NCBI RefSeq assembly: GCF_965248315.1
Contig: NZ_CBDFIX010000002.1
Location: 3,348,001 to 3,412,000, forward strand
DNA from: Ulvibacterium sp965248315
GTDB lineage: Bacteria > Bacteroidota > Bacteroidia > Flavobacteriales > Flavobacteriaceae
DNA length: 64,000 nt
Reading direction: 5' to 3'
The position numbers and the translations under genes are program-made. Positions 9,130 to 17,057 of this stretch are shown here, piece by piece (position 1 is the first letter of the stretch; each line of letters starts with the position of its first letter). The notes under the pieces are model-generated. The model saw nothing but the letters and a program-made list of their open reading frames with translations. It did not search any database and had not been told where the DNA came from.

Positions 9130-9318
9130 ATGAAAAAGTCCATTTTAAATCTTGGCAGAATTTTAACCAAAACGGAACAAAAGACGATCAGCGGAGGTTC
9201 CGGTCCTTGTCACAATTTAGGGAAACCCTGTAGTGGTCATTGGGAATGCGGTTCCCAGAGCTGTCCCCTGCTATGTATGAGTTTTCCGGCCGATGGCTAC
9301 ATATGTGTGCCTGCATAA
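9130..9318 (+). CDS. Small double-glycine-leader, six-cysteine secreted peptide (bacteriocin-like precursor)
   Basis: The 62-residue product has an N-terminal leader, MKKSILNLGRILTKTEQ..., ending in SGG at 21-23. This is the double-glycine pattern cleaved by C39 peptidase-containing ABC exporters. The same style of leader occurs on small putative bacteriocin or natural-product precursors of Flavobacteriia. The 39-residue core has six cysteines (27, 34, 40, 45, 49, 59), many glycines and few charges, so a disulfide-rich fold is likely. A strong terminator follows 9 bases after the stop, indicating a complete single-gene unit. No exporter, modification enzyme or immunity gene is visible within several kilobases. 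Antimicrobial or signalling function is an inference. Confidence 0.75.
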   Translation: MKKSILNLGRILTKTEQKTISGGSGPCHNLGKPCSGHWECGSQSCPLLCMSFPADGYICVPA

Positions 9319-9326
9319 ATAAGCGA

Positions 9327-9358
9327 ACAGGGACTTATTCAAGTCTCTGTTTACTTTT
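9327..9358 (+). terminator. Rho-independent terminator of the small peptide gene
   Basis: The stem ACAGGGACTT/AAGTCTCTGT (9327-9336 and 9341-9350, one G-U pair) closes a four-base ATTC loop. It is followed by TTACTTTTCCTTTT. It begins 9 bases after the peptide stop codon. Confidence 0.8.
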
Positions 9359-9397
9359 CCTTTTGTAAGGGTTATAGAATTTGGATGCTCCTTCTCT

Positions 9398-10159
9398 TCA
9401 ATTCTTGGTAAGCCGTAATTGATCTTTCAATTCTTCCATAGACTCCTGTAGCTGTTTAAGAAGGCCTTTTTCAGTAGTGGCATCAACTCCAAAGGTAATC
9501 TTACTACTTACCTGCCAAAGCTCCTGTATCTGAAAAGGCTTTATGGCGTAGGGTGGATAAGATTCGTTTAGGGATATCAACGTAATGTGGTTTCGGTTGG
9601 GCAATCGTTCTATCTTTTTTACCAAGACCGCATCTTCCAGTACCACCACATAGATTTTATTGGGGCTTACATGGTCTATATCCTCCACGGATTTTGCCAG
9701 TACCCATTCCCCAGGCTTTAAATTGGGTAACATGCTATCCCCTTCTACCTGAAAACCACGATAGGTAGCATTCCTAAATTCAGGAATGGGAAGGTCGAAG
9801 GCCGGCAATTGCCGGTACCAACTTGTGTCTTGGATATTCTGAGGGTAACCAGCCGCAGCCTTGGCATTAACCAAGACCATGTTTTCCTTGTCCGAAGAAT
9901 CTACGGTTACCACTTTTGGGATAACACTAGTTTTGGAAGTCTCAAGATATTGTTGCTCACTCTCCCCGAACAACCATAAGGGGTTTATTTTAAATTGTCG
10001 TAGAAGTTCCGTTACAACTTTACCTGAAAGTTTGGTACGCCCCCGCTCGATATCGGCAGTAGTATTGGAAACACCAATAAGTTTTGCAAATTCGGCCTGC
10101 GTATGGCCCAATTCCCTTCGTAAGTCCGTAAAGCGTTTTAAAGCGATTTCGTTTTCCAT
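9398..10159 (-). CDS. XRE-family repressor with C-terminal S24 (LexA/CI-type) self-cleavage domain
   Basis: The 253-residue protein combines an N-terminal Cro/CI helix-turn-helix (about residues 6-62, with HTQAEFAKLIGVSNTTADIE) and an S24 peptidase domain (about 95-215). The catalytic serine is S142 in EGDSMLP and the general base is a lysine at 181 or 182 in VLVKKIE. AAAGY at 101-105 is a plausible Ala-Gly scissile site. Proteins of this build, such as LexA and phage CI, derepress their targets after RecA-stimulated autocleavage; whether RecA is the trigger here is inference. A basic, coiled-coil-like tail (about 222-253) is extra. It is divergent from a radical SAM repair-type gene, with palindromes between them. 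Autoregulation is likely. Confidence 0.88.
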   Translation of the reverse strand: MENEIALKRFTDLRRELGHTQAEFAKLIGVSNTTADIERGRTKLSGKVVTELLRQFKINPLWLFGESEQQYLETSKTSVIPKVVTVDSSDKENMVLVNAKAAAGYPQNIQDTSWYRQLPAFDLPIPEFRNATYRGFQVEGDSMLPNLKPGEWVLAKSVEDIDHVSPNKIYVVVLEDAVLVKKIERLPNRNHITLISLNESYPPYAIKPFQIQELWQVSSKITFGVDATTEKGLLKQLQESMEELKDQLRLTKN

Positions 10160-10261
10160 TTCAATTTAATTCATAAGATCCCAGAAAATTTTAAAAGTAT
10201 TGAACAAGGCCCAATCGGTTTTACCATGTTCCAACCACTATCCTCTTTGGGATATATACTT

Positions 10262-10291
10262 CAAATATACATAATTTGGAATATATCCAAA
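10262..10291 (-). promoter_or_regulatory. Promoter of the XRE-S24 gene
   Basis: Read on the minus strand, TTTG (bases 10291-10288) is followed 18 bases later by TATATTTG (10269-10262), a good match to the Bacteroidota TTTG-N19-TAnnTTTG promoter. The gene starts at 10159, leaving a leader of about 95 bases. One palindrome (10278-10288) lies between the two elements. Confidence 0.6.
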
Positions 10292-10329
10292 ATTTTATTG
10301 GGAATATTTCCATTATTAGGAATATTTCC
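10275..10329. promoter_or_regulatory. Array of palindromic operators between the divergent repressor and radical SAM genes
   Basis: Three near-identical sites are present: GGAATATATCC at 10278-10288 (within TTTGGAATATATCCAAA), GGAATATTTCC at 10301-10311 and GGAATATTTCC at 10319-10329. A half-site, GGAATAATTA, follows at 10338. Starts are spaced 23, 18 and 19 bases. The first lies inside the repressor promoter spacer and the other two cover the expected -33 and spacer region of the radical SAM promoter. This arrangement is typical of a repressor controlling itself and a divergent target. The XRE-S24 protein is the obvious candidate binder. Confidence 0.7.
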
Positions 10330-10330
10330 A

Positions 10331-10338
10331 TAATTTTG
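10331..10338 (+). promoter_or_regulatory. TAnnTTTG -7 box for the radical SAM gene
   Basis: TAATTTTG matches the -7 consensus and ends 19 bases before the ATG at 10358. The region about 20 bases upstream is TTTC inside a palindrome, a weak -33 element. Operator overlap suggests repression in the absence of a signal. Confidence 0.55.
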
Positions 10339-10357
10339 GAATAATTACAATATCAGT

Positions 10358-11620
10358 ATGTCCTTTGAGCGTATAAAAGAAAAACTTAACATTTTGGCGG
10401 ACGCCGCCAAATATGACGTTTCCTGCTCCAGTAGCGGTAGCGATCGTATCAATACCAATAAAGGTTTGGGAAATGCGGCACCAATGGGAATCTGTCATAG
10501 CTATACGGAAGATGGGCGGTGCATTTCCCTTCTTAAAATTCTTTTGACCAATCACTGCATTTTCGATTGCGCCTATTGCGTTACCCGAAAGAGCAACGAT
10601 ATAAAAAGGGCCGCCTTTAAGATTCAGGAAGTCGTAGATCTAACCATAAATTTTTATAGGCGTAACTATATAGAAGGCCTTTTTCTGAGTTCAGGTATCT
10701 TCAAAAGTCCTGATCATACCATGGAGCGGTTGGTAGCTGTGGCAAAAAAACTCAGGTTGGAGAAAAATTACAACGGATACATACATCTTAAATCCATTCC
10801 GGGGGCAAGTGACGAATTAATGTATGAAGCCGGTCTGTATGCCGATCGACTTTCAGTGAATATCGAAGTACCGACCATTTCCGGACTTAAGTTGTTGGCA
10901 CCGGACAAAAGGCATGAAGACTTTACCAAACCTATGCGAAAGGTGCAACATGAAATTGTTCGGTACAAGGCCGAAAAACGGATTATTAAAAGTACGCCCA
11001 AATTTGCCCCTGCCGGGCAAAGTACCCAAATGATTATTGGGGCCACTGGAGAAACCGACAAGGATATTATGTACTCCGCCCATCACTATTACACCCAATA
11101 TCAAATGAGGCGGGTTTATTATTCCGGCTATGTACCGGTTGCCGAGGATAGCCGTTTACCGGCCATAGGATCACAGGTACCCATGCTTAGGGAAAACCGT
11201 TTATATCAAACCGATTGGCTTTTGCGATTTTATGGTTTTGGAGTGCAGGAAATACTGAATGATGAGCATCCCAATCTGGACATGGACGTTGACCCAAAAT
11301 TGGGTTGGGCCTTGCGGAACCTACATCTGTTCCCGATAGATATCAATAGGGCAGATAAAGGTATGTTGGCCCGTATTCCAGGAGTGGGCATGCTATCGGC
11401 AGGTAAAATTATAAGCGCAAGACGTTTCAGAAAATTGAATTGGGGGCATCTTAAAAAGATTGGAATTGCCCTTAACCGTGCCAAATACTTTATTATTTGT
11501 GATTCCAACCAATGGGAAAACCATGAACTGGAACCACAAAAGATAAAAGGAATGATTTTAAAGAATTCCGTGGGGAAGTTTAGGAAAAATTACAGTTCAC
11601 AATTACAACTATTCAATTAA
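10358..11620 (+). CDS. Putative DNA modification/repair radical SAM protein (TIGR03916-like)
   Basis: This 420-residue protein has the radical SAM cluster motif C67-x3-C71-x2-C74 (NHCIFDCAYC). It ends in a helix-hairpin-helix region (about 329-365, with INRADKGMLARIPGVG), a non-specific DNA-binding motif. This combination defines a family annotated as putative DNA modification/repair radical SAM protein, which often occurs with a uracil-DNA-glycosylase-like gene and the DUF4130 partner. The reaction is not known to me. The next gene begins one base after its stop, so the pair is translationally coupled. The start at 10358 follows a TAnnTTTG box. It is probably controlled by the divergent XRE-S24 repressor. 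Confidence 0.9.
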   Translation: MSFERIKEKLNILADAAKYDVSCSSSGSDRINTNKGLGNAAPMGICHSYTEDGRCISLLKILLTNHCIFDCAYCVTRKSNDIKRAAFKIQEVVDLTINFYRRNYIEGLFLSSGIFKSPDHTMERLVAVAKKLRLEKNYNGYIHLKSIPGASDELMYEAGLYADRLSVNIEVPTISGLKLLAPDKRHEDFTKPMRKVQHEIVRYKAEKRIIKSTPKFAPAGQSTQMIIGATGETDKDIMYSAHHYYTQYQMRRVYYSGYVPVAEDSRLPAIGSQVPMLRENRLYQTDWLLRFYGFGVQEILNDEHPNLDMDVDPKLGWALRNLHLFPIDINRADKGMLARIPGVGMLSAGKIISARRFRKLNWGHLKKIGIALNRAKYFIICDSNQWENHELEPQKIKGMILKNSVGKFRKNYSSQLQLFN

Positions 11621-11621
11621 A

Positions 11622-12398
11622 ATGGACAATACCAGAATTTTAATTTACGATGGAAGTTTTAATGGTTTTTTAACTGCCGTTTTCAAAGCTTTTGAGGAAA
11701 GGATAAATGTAGCCGATATACAACGTAATGGGCAGGCACAGAATGCACTCTTTTCGGATACAGAAATCATTTTTACTCAGATGGATAAAGCAAAACGGGT
11801 CTGGAACGGTGTTCAAAACAAAAGCAACACGGCCATTAAGAATATCTATTTTGCCTTTTTGAGCGAACACAAGGGCATTGAACTCCTACTCTACCGATAC
11901 ATCCAAAAACTTTTTGCATCCGAGGTTTCGGTGCACTCGGATTATTCAGATACCATCGTTTTAAAAATCAGCCAATTGGCTAAGAATGTTGGTCGTGAAA
12001 AGCATCGTATGGAAGCCTTTGTACGATTTCAGATGACCAAGGACGCTATTTATTTTGCCAATATTGAACCGGATTTTAATGTACTTCCGTTAATTTCCAA
12101 ACATTTTCGCTCCCGATATGTAGACCAGCATTGGCTCATTTATGACATAAAACGAAAATATGGGCTTTACTATAATTTGCAAACCGTTGAAATGGTTTCT
12201 TTGGACTTGAACGAGGTATACGCAAATAGTATTCATAAAAGTGATAGGTTTCTGGCCGAGGAATATAGTTATCAGGATTTGTGGGCCAATTACTTTAGAA
12301 GTACCCATATCAAATCTCGCATTAATAAAAAATTGCATACACAACATATACCCAAACGCTATTGGAAATACTTAAGCGAAAAGAAACAGGCGGTTTAG
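11622..12398 (+). CDS. DUF4130 probable DNA metabolism protein, partner of the radical SAM gene
   Basis: The 258-residue protein starts with the family-typical N-terminus (LIYDGSFNGFLTAVFKAFEE at 7-26). It ends with QHIPKRYWKYLSEK, the conserved basic/aromatic tail of the TIGR03915/DUF4130 family, named 'probable DNA metabolism protein'. In other bacteria this domain is paired with, or fused to, a uracil-DNA-glycosylase-like domain and sits next to the radical SAM gene. Here the glycosylase domain is absent: the length covers only the DUF4130 part. It starts one base after the radical SAM stop, so the two surely act together. The biochemical role is unknown. Confidence 0.85.
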   Translation: MDNTRILIYDGSFNGFLTAVFKAFEERINVADIQRNGQAQNALFSDTEIIFTQMDKAKRVWNGVQNKSNTAIKNIYFAFLSEHKGIELLLYRYIQKLFASEVSVHSDYSDTIVLKISQLAKNVGREKHRMEAFVRFQMTKDAIYFANIEPDFNVLPLISKHFRSRYVDQHWLIYDIKRKYGLYYNLQTVEMVSLDLNEVYANSIHKSDRFLAEEYSYQDLWANYFRSTHIKSRINKKLHTQHIPKRYWKYLSEKKQAV

Positions 12399-12458
12399 AT
12401 AAGGAGAATTTGGACCATTTGTGCAATACGCATATTTTCATTAAAAATTATTGGTTTT

Positions 12459-13235
12459 ATGGCACACAAACAATTAAAGCTTTGGTTTGACAAAGAGCTA
12501 GCTCTTAAGTTGGCCGACAAGCTCATTGCCAATGGGATTTCATTCGATAAAAACGCCTTCGCCCAAAAAGTTGATCAGGGCACTAAGGATTTAGAGCTTA
12601 AGGATCGGGTTGAATTGATAGCCGATCTTTTGAAACAACAAATGGCAGTGGACTATACTATTGCTATAACTTGGTTGGTAGATATTCTAGGGCCTGAGAA
12701 TGAAAAGGAAACAGGGATGTTCAAAGCGTATTATTGGGTAATGCCCATTGCCAAATATATAGAAAAGTATGGTTTGCAACACTTTGACCTATCCATGAAT
12801 GCCATACGGGAAATTACTAAGAGAAATACAGGAGAATACACCATTCGTCCTTATTTAAAAGCCTTTCCGGAGCGGACATTAAAAGTTATGAAGGTATGGT
12901 CCAAGGATAAAAACAAGCATATTCGCCGGTTAAGCTGTGAAGGTGTTCGGCCGCGATTACCCTGGGCGTCGAAACTTGATATTTTTATAGAAGACCCCAC
13001 TCCTATACTACCAATTTTAGAAAACCTGAAAGACGATCCCAGCAAATATGTGCAGAAGTCCGTAGCCAACTGTATCAACGATATTCTAAAGGACCATCCG
13101 AAAATTGGCAGAAATCTTATTGAGAGCTGGTTGCCTTGCCCTACCAAAGAACGTAAGTGGATTATAAAACATGCATTGAGAAATTTGTTGAAACTCAAAG
13201 ATTCATGGGCATTGGAAGTACTGAAGAAGATGTAA
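12459..13235 (+). CDS. AlkC/AlkD-type DNA alkylation repair protein (HEAT-like repeats)
   Basis: The 258-residue, all-helical protein carries HIRRLSCEGVRPRLPW at about 154-169, a signature of AlkC-like DNA glycosylases. These remove N3-methylated purines using a HEAT-repeat scaffold. C-terminal repeats (about 175-255) include KDDPSKYVQKSVANCINDI and HPKIGRNLIESW, helix pairs typical of ALK repeats. It lies 60 bases after DUF4130 on the same strand, with no terminator between, and may share the transcript. With the upstream pair and downstream uvrA it makes a DNA-repair block. The preferred lesion cannot be read from the sequence. Confidence 0.85.
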   Translation: MAHKQLKLWFDKELALKLADKLIANGISFDKNAFAQKVDQGTKDLELKDRVELIADLLKQQMAVDYTIAITWLVDILGPENEKETGMFKAYYWVMPIAKYIEKYGLQHFDLSMNAIREITKRNTGEYTIRPYLKAFPERTLKVMKVWSKDKNKHIRRLSCEGVRPRLPWASKLDIFIEDPTPILPILENLKDDPSKYVQKSVANCINDILKDHPKIGRNLIESWLPCPTKERKWIIKHALRNLLKLKDSWALEVLKKM

Positions 13236-13412
13236 AATCAAATTAATTCCAATACAGATTAGGGAGGAATATTCAGGTTTGAAATAATCTTGAATCTGTG
13301 CGTTATTGGTGTATTTGATCTAGGTTTCATTCCAATAATCCCGATATTTTGTTAGGTCTCTGATAGACAAAGATTGAGATGGACCCTACTTCCTTTTTAG
13401 ATGCCAAATTCC

Positions 13413-13420
13413 TACCTTTG
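13413..13420 (+). promoter_or_regulatory. TAnnTTTG -7 box for uvrA
   Basis: TACCTTTG matches the Bacteroidota -7 consensus and ends 17 bases before the uvrA ATG at 13438. This indicates that uvrA has its own promoter in the 202-base gap after the alkylation-repair gene. A GGAATATTC sequence, similar to the operator motif, lies further upstream at 13266-13274. Confidence 0.55.
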
Positions 13421-13437
13421 CAACTTTGCTTTGAAAA

Positions 13438-16311
13438 ATGATAAACTACGAAGAGAATATTGAGGTTAAGGGTGCTCGCGTCCATAACCTTAAAAATATC
13501 GATGTAACCATTCCGCGGGAAAAACTCGTAGTTATCACAGGCCTTTCGGGAAGTGGTAAATCCTCACTGGCGTTCGACACCATTTATGCCGAGGGGCAGC
13601 GAAGATATATTGAAACTTTCTCGGCCTATGCGCGGCAATTCCTAGGAGGTTTGGAGCGACCTGATGTGGATAAAATCGATGGGCTATCTCCCGTAATTGC
13701 CATTGAACAAAAAACGACTTCTAAATCACCCCGGTCCACGGTGGGCACCATTACCGAAGTATATGATTTTTTGCGCTTGTTGTTTGCCAGGGCCGCCGAT
13801 GCCTATAGCTATGTTACCGGAGAAAAGATGGTGAGTTATAGCGATGAGCAAATCAAAGAGCTTATTAAAACGGATTATGCGGATAAAAGGATAAACGTAT
13901 TGGCTCCTATTATAAAATCCCGAAAAGGACATTATAGGGAGCTTTTTGAGCAAATAGGCAAACAAGGATTTGTAAAGGTTCGCGTTGATGGGGAAATAAA
14001 GGATATTGTAAAGGGAATGAAAGTAGACCGTTACAAGACGCATGACATTGAAATTGTTATAGATAGGCTTAAGGTCACAGATTCCGAAGATACGGATAAG
14101 CGATTAACGGAAACCATTAATACGGCCATGTACAGTGGCAATGATGTATTAATGGTACTTGAGGAAGGCCAAGCCGATCCGCGCTACTTTAGCCGTGATC
14201 TCATGTGCCCCACTTCGGGCATCTCCTACCCCACTCCCGAACCAAATACCTTTTCCTTTAACTCACCAAAAGGTATGTGTCCCAATTGTAGCGGTCTAGG
14301 ACATGTATATGAGGTAAATGAAAATAAGATTTTCCCGAACAAGAAAGTATCGATCAAAGCAGGGGGAATTGCTCCGCTCGGGGAGTATAAAAAGTCTTGG
14401 GCCTTTAAACAGATAGAAACCATTGCCCAACGTTATAGTTTTGAACTTACGGATCCCATTGAAAAGATTCCTGAGGAAGCCATGGATGTATTGTTGAACG
14501 GTGGAAAGGAGAGTTTTGAGTTGGATTCCAAAACATTGGGAGTCAAACGAACATATACCATTGATTACGAAGGAATCGCCAATTTTATAAAACATCAATT
14601 CAATGAATCCGGGTCCACCTCCATCAGAAGATGGGCAAAGGAATATATGGATAAAATCGTTTGTCCCGAGTGCAATGGGTCACGATTACGGACCGAGTCC
14701 CTGAATTTTAAAATCAACGATCGGAATATAGCCCAGTTGGCCCAAATGGACATTTCCGAATTGGCCGATTTTTTTGATGGACTCCATCAAAAACTTGATG
14801 GAAACCAGCAAAAAATAGCTGAAGAGATTATAAAGGAAATCCGAACACGTATCCGATTTCTATTGGATGTTGGTCTTAACTATCTTTCCCTAAACCGAGG
14901 TTCAAAATCACTTTCGGGCGGAGAGGCCCAGCGTATTCGCCTTGCCACCCAGATAGGGTCTCAACTTGTGGGCGTACTCTATATATTGGATGAGCCCAGT
15001 ATTGGATTGCACCAAAGGGATAATAATAGATTAATACGATCTTTGGAAGCACTTCGTGATATTGGAAATTCGGTAATCGTTGTGGAGCACGATAGGGACA
15101 TGATAGAACGGGCAGATCATGTTATAGACATTGGACCCAAGGCGGGAAGACATGGCGGTGAAATTATATCCGAAGGAAGTCCGCAAGATTTAAAAGATCA
15201 CCATACGCTTACCGCAGATTATATCACAGGAGACAAGCAGATTCCGGTACCAAAAAAAAGAAGAAAGGGCAATGGAAAGAATATTGTACTATCCGGCTGC
15301 GCGGGTAATAACCTTAAGAATGTAACGGTACAATTTCCGTTGGGCAAAATGATTGGCGTTACCGGGGTTTCAGGAAGTGGGAAATCGACTTTGATCAATG
15401 AAACGCTCTACCCCATTATGAACGCCCATTATTTTAATGGTGTAAAAAAACCAATGCCCTATAAAAAAATTACGGGCCTACAACATATAGATAAGGTCAT
15501 TGACATTAATCAATCCCCCATTGGTAGAACACCTCGTTCCAACCCGGCGACCTATACCGGCGTTTTCAGTGAAATACGTTCCTTATTTACCAAAACTCCC
15601 GAAGCCGCCATTAGGGGATATAAGCCTGGACGCTTTAGTTTTAATGTAAAGGGAGGCAGATGCGAAACATGTCAAGGAGGTGGTCTAAAGGTCATTGAGA
15701 TGAATTTCCTCCCTGATGTCTATGTCGAATGCGAAACTTGTAACGGAAAACGCTTCAATAGAGAAACCTTGGAAATACGCTATAAGGGCAAATCCATCGC
15801 CGATGTTTTGGAAATGACCGTGGATGAGGCCGTAGATTTTTTTGAAAACATCCCAAAAATATACCGTAAGCTAAAGACCATCAAAGATGTAGGTCTGGGA
15901 TATATTTCTTTAGGGCAACAGTCCACGACCTTATCCGGAGGTGAAGCACAACGGATAAAACTGGCAACGGAACTATCAAAGCGTGATACCGGTAATACTT
16001 TTTATATCTTGGACGAACCTACTACAGGTCTCCATTTTGAAGATATCCGTGTATTAATGGAAGTTTTGGAACGTTTAGTGGACAAAGGAAACACCGTCTT
16101 GATCATTGAGCACAATATGGATGTAATCAAAATGATGGATCACATTATAGATATTGGTTATGAAGGTGGCCGTGGAGGGGGAATGGTAGTAGCCAAAGGA
16201 ACCCCAGAAGAGTTAATAAAAGACCAAAAAAGTTATACGGCAGAGTTTTTGAGGTTAGAAATTGGTCAACAAAAGGAAAAGGCAAAAATGGCTCTGGCCC
16301 GAGATAAGTAA
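13438..16311 (+). CDS. uvrA: Excinuclease ABC subunit A
   Basis: The 957-residue UvrA scans DNA and loads UvrB in nucleotide excision repair. It has two ABC ATPase modules, each with Walker A (GLSGSGKSS at 35-43 and GVSGSGKST in the second half), a signature (LSGGEAQR, twice) and a Walker B (ILDEPSIGLH and ILDEPTTGLH). Zinc-binding cysteine pairs are visible: CPNC in the first half, CPEC, and CETCQGG...CETCNG in the second. The length is normal. It follows the alkylation-repair gene on the same strand but has its own TAnnTTTG box. Flavobacteriia often carry more than one UvrA; this looks like a complete canonical copy. Confidence 0.97.
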   Translation: MINYEENIEVKGARVHNLKNIDVTIPREKLVVITGLSGSGKSSLAFDTIYAEGQRRYIETFSAYARQFLGGLERPDVDKIDGLSPVIAIEQKTTSKSPRSTVGTITEVYDFLRLLFARAADAYSYVTGEKMVSYSDEQIKELIKTDYADKRINVLAPIIKSRKGHYRELFEQIGKQGFVKVRVDGEIKDIVKGMKVDRYKTHDIEIVIDRLKVTDSEDTDKRLTETINTAMYSGNDVLMVLEEGQADPRYFSRDLMCPTSGISYPTPEPNTFSFNSPKGMCPNCSGLGHVYEVNENKIFPNKKVSIKAGGIAPLGEYKKSWAFKQIETIAQRYSFELTDPIEKIPEEAMDVLLNGGKESFELDSKTLGVKRTYTIDYEGIANFIKHQFNESGSTSIRRWAKEYMDKIVCPECNGSRLRTESLNFKINDRNIAQLAQMDISELADFFDGLHQKLDGNQQKIAEEIIKEIRTRIRFLLDVGLNYLSLNRGSKSLSGGEAQRIRLATQIGSQLVGVLYILDEPSIGLHQRDNNRLIRSLEALRDIGNSVIVVEHDRDMIERADHVIDIGPKAGRHGGEIISEGSPQDLKDHHTLTADYITGDKQIPVPKKRRKGNGKNIVLSGCAGNNLKNVTVQFPLGKMIGVTGVSGSGKSTLINETLYPIMNAHYFNGVKKPMPYKKITGLQHIDKVIDINQSPIGRTPRSNPATYTGVFSEIRSLFTKTPEAAIRGYKPGRFSFNVKGGRCETCQGGGLKVIEMNFLPDVYVECETCNGKRFNRETLEIRYKGKSIADVLEMTVDEAVDFFENIPKIYRKLKTIKDVGLGYISLGQQSTTLSGGEAQRIKLATELSKRDTGNTFYILDEPTTGLHFEDIRVLMEVLERLVDKGNTVLIIEHNMDVIKMMDHIIDIGYEGGRGGGMVVAKGTPEELIKDQKSYTAEFLRLEIGQQKEKAKMALARDK

Positions 16312-16359
16312 CGACTTAACCATCAAAAGATTCGTTAGTATCAAAAGAACTGCATTACT

Positions 16360-17046
16360 ATGAGAAAAGAACAGCACCATAAAGGGTGGAATGAGATAAA
16401 AACCAATGATTCTTGGGCCATCTTCAAGATCATGGGCGAATTTGTGGGTGGTTTTGAGAAAATGAGTGCTATAGGTCCATGTGTCTCCATATTTGGCTCT
16501 GCCCGGACCAAAGAGGACGGGAAATACTATCAACTTGCCGTAGATATCGCCAAAAGTATTTCTGAAGCAGGCTACGGAATTATCACGGGTGGAGGTCCCG
16601 GTATCATGGAGGCGGGGAATAGAGGTGCGCATTTGGCAGGAGGTACTTCGGTAGGGCTCAATATTGATCTTCCCTTTGAGCAACATGACAATCCGTATAT
16701 CGACGATGACAAAAGCCTGGATTTTGATTACTTCTTCGTGAGAAAGGTAATGTTCGTTAAATATTCTCAAGGATTTGTGGTTATGCCCGGAGGTTTTGGA
16801 ACTCTAGACGAACTTTTTGAGGCCATCACTTTAATTCAAACCCATAAAATTGCGGGGTTTCCCATTATATTGGTGGGCTCCGATTTTTGGAAAGGTCTTT
16901 TGGAATGGATTAAAAGTACTGTGCTGGAATTGGGTAATATCAGTGCTTCGGATTTGAACTTGATACAAATTGCGGATACCAAGGAAGAAGTAGTAGAAAT
17001 CATCGATGCCTTCTACAAAGGGAACACTTTGAGTCCAAATTTTTAA
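16360..17046 (+). CDS. LOG-family protein (TIGR00730), putative nucleotide 5'-monophosphate phosphoribohydrolase
   Basis: The 228-residue protein has a Rossmann fold and the two LOG motifs GGGPGIMEA (77-85) and PGGFGTLDE (143-151). These bind and hydrolyse the ribosyl bond of nucleoside 5'-monophosphates; some members activate cytokinins, others degrade purine or pyrimidine nucleotides. It starts 48 bases after uvrA and ends 11 bases before the next gene. A role in clearing damaged or unwanted nucleotides would fit the repair neighbourhood, but that is speculation. Confidence 0.88.
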   Translation: MRKEQHHKGWNEIKTNDSWAIFKIMGEFVGGFEKMSAIGPCVSIFGSARTKEDGKYYQLAVDIAKSISEAGYGIITGGGPGIMEAGNRGAHLAGGTSVGLNIDLPFEQHDNPYIDDDKSLDFDYFFVRKVMFVKYSQGFVVMPGGFGTLDELFEAITLIQTHKIAGFPIILVGSDFWKGLLEWIKSTVLELGNISASDLNLIQIADTKEEVVEIIDAFYKGNTLSPNF

Positions 17047-17057
17047 GCCTAACTTTT

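Noticed and set aside
9130..9318. Lanthipeptide call for the small peptide
   Set aside because: The core has few Ser/Thr and six spread cysteines, and no LanB/LanC-type genes are near; a disulfide peptide is more likely.
9398..10159. Calling the XRE-S24 protein LexA
   Set aside because: The DNA-binding domain is Cro/CI-type, not the winged helix of LexA; only the C-terminal domain is shared.
9398..10159. Prophage origin of the CI-like repressor
   Set aside because: No integrase, structural or lysis genes are in the neighbourhood; the neighbours are repair genes with the same base composition.
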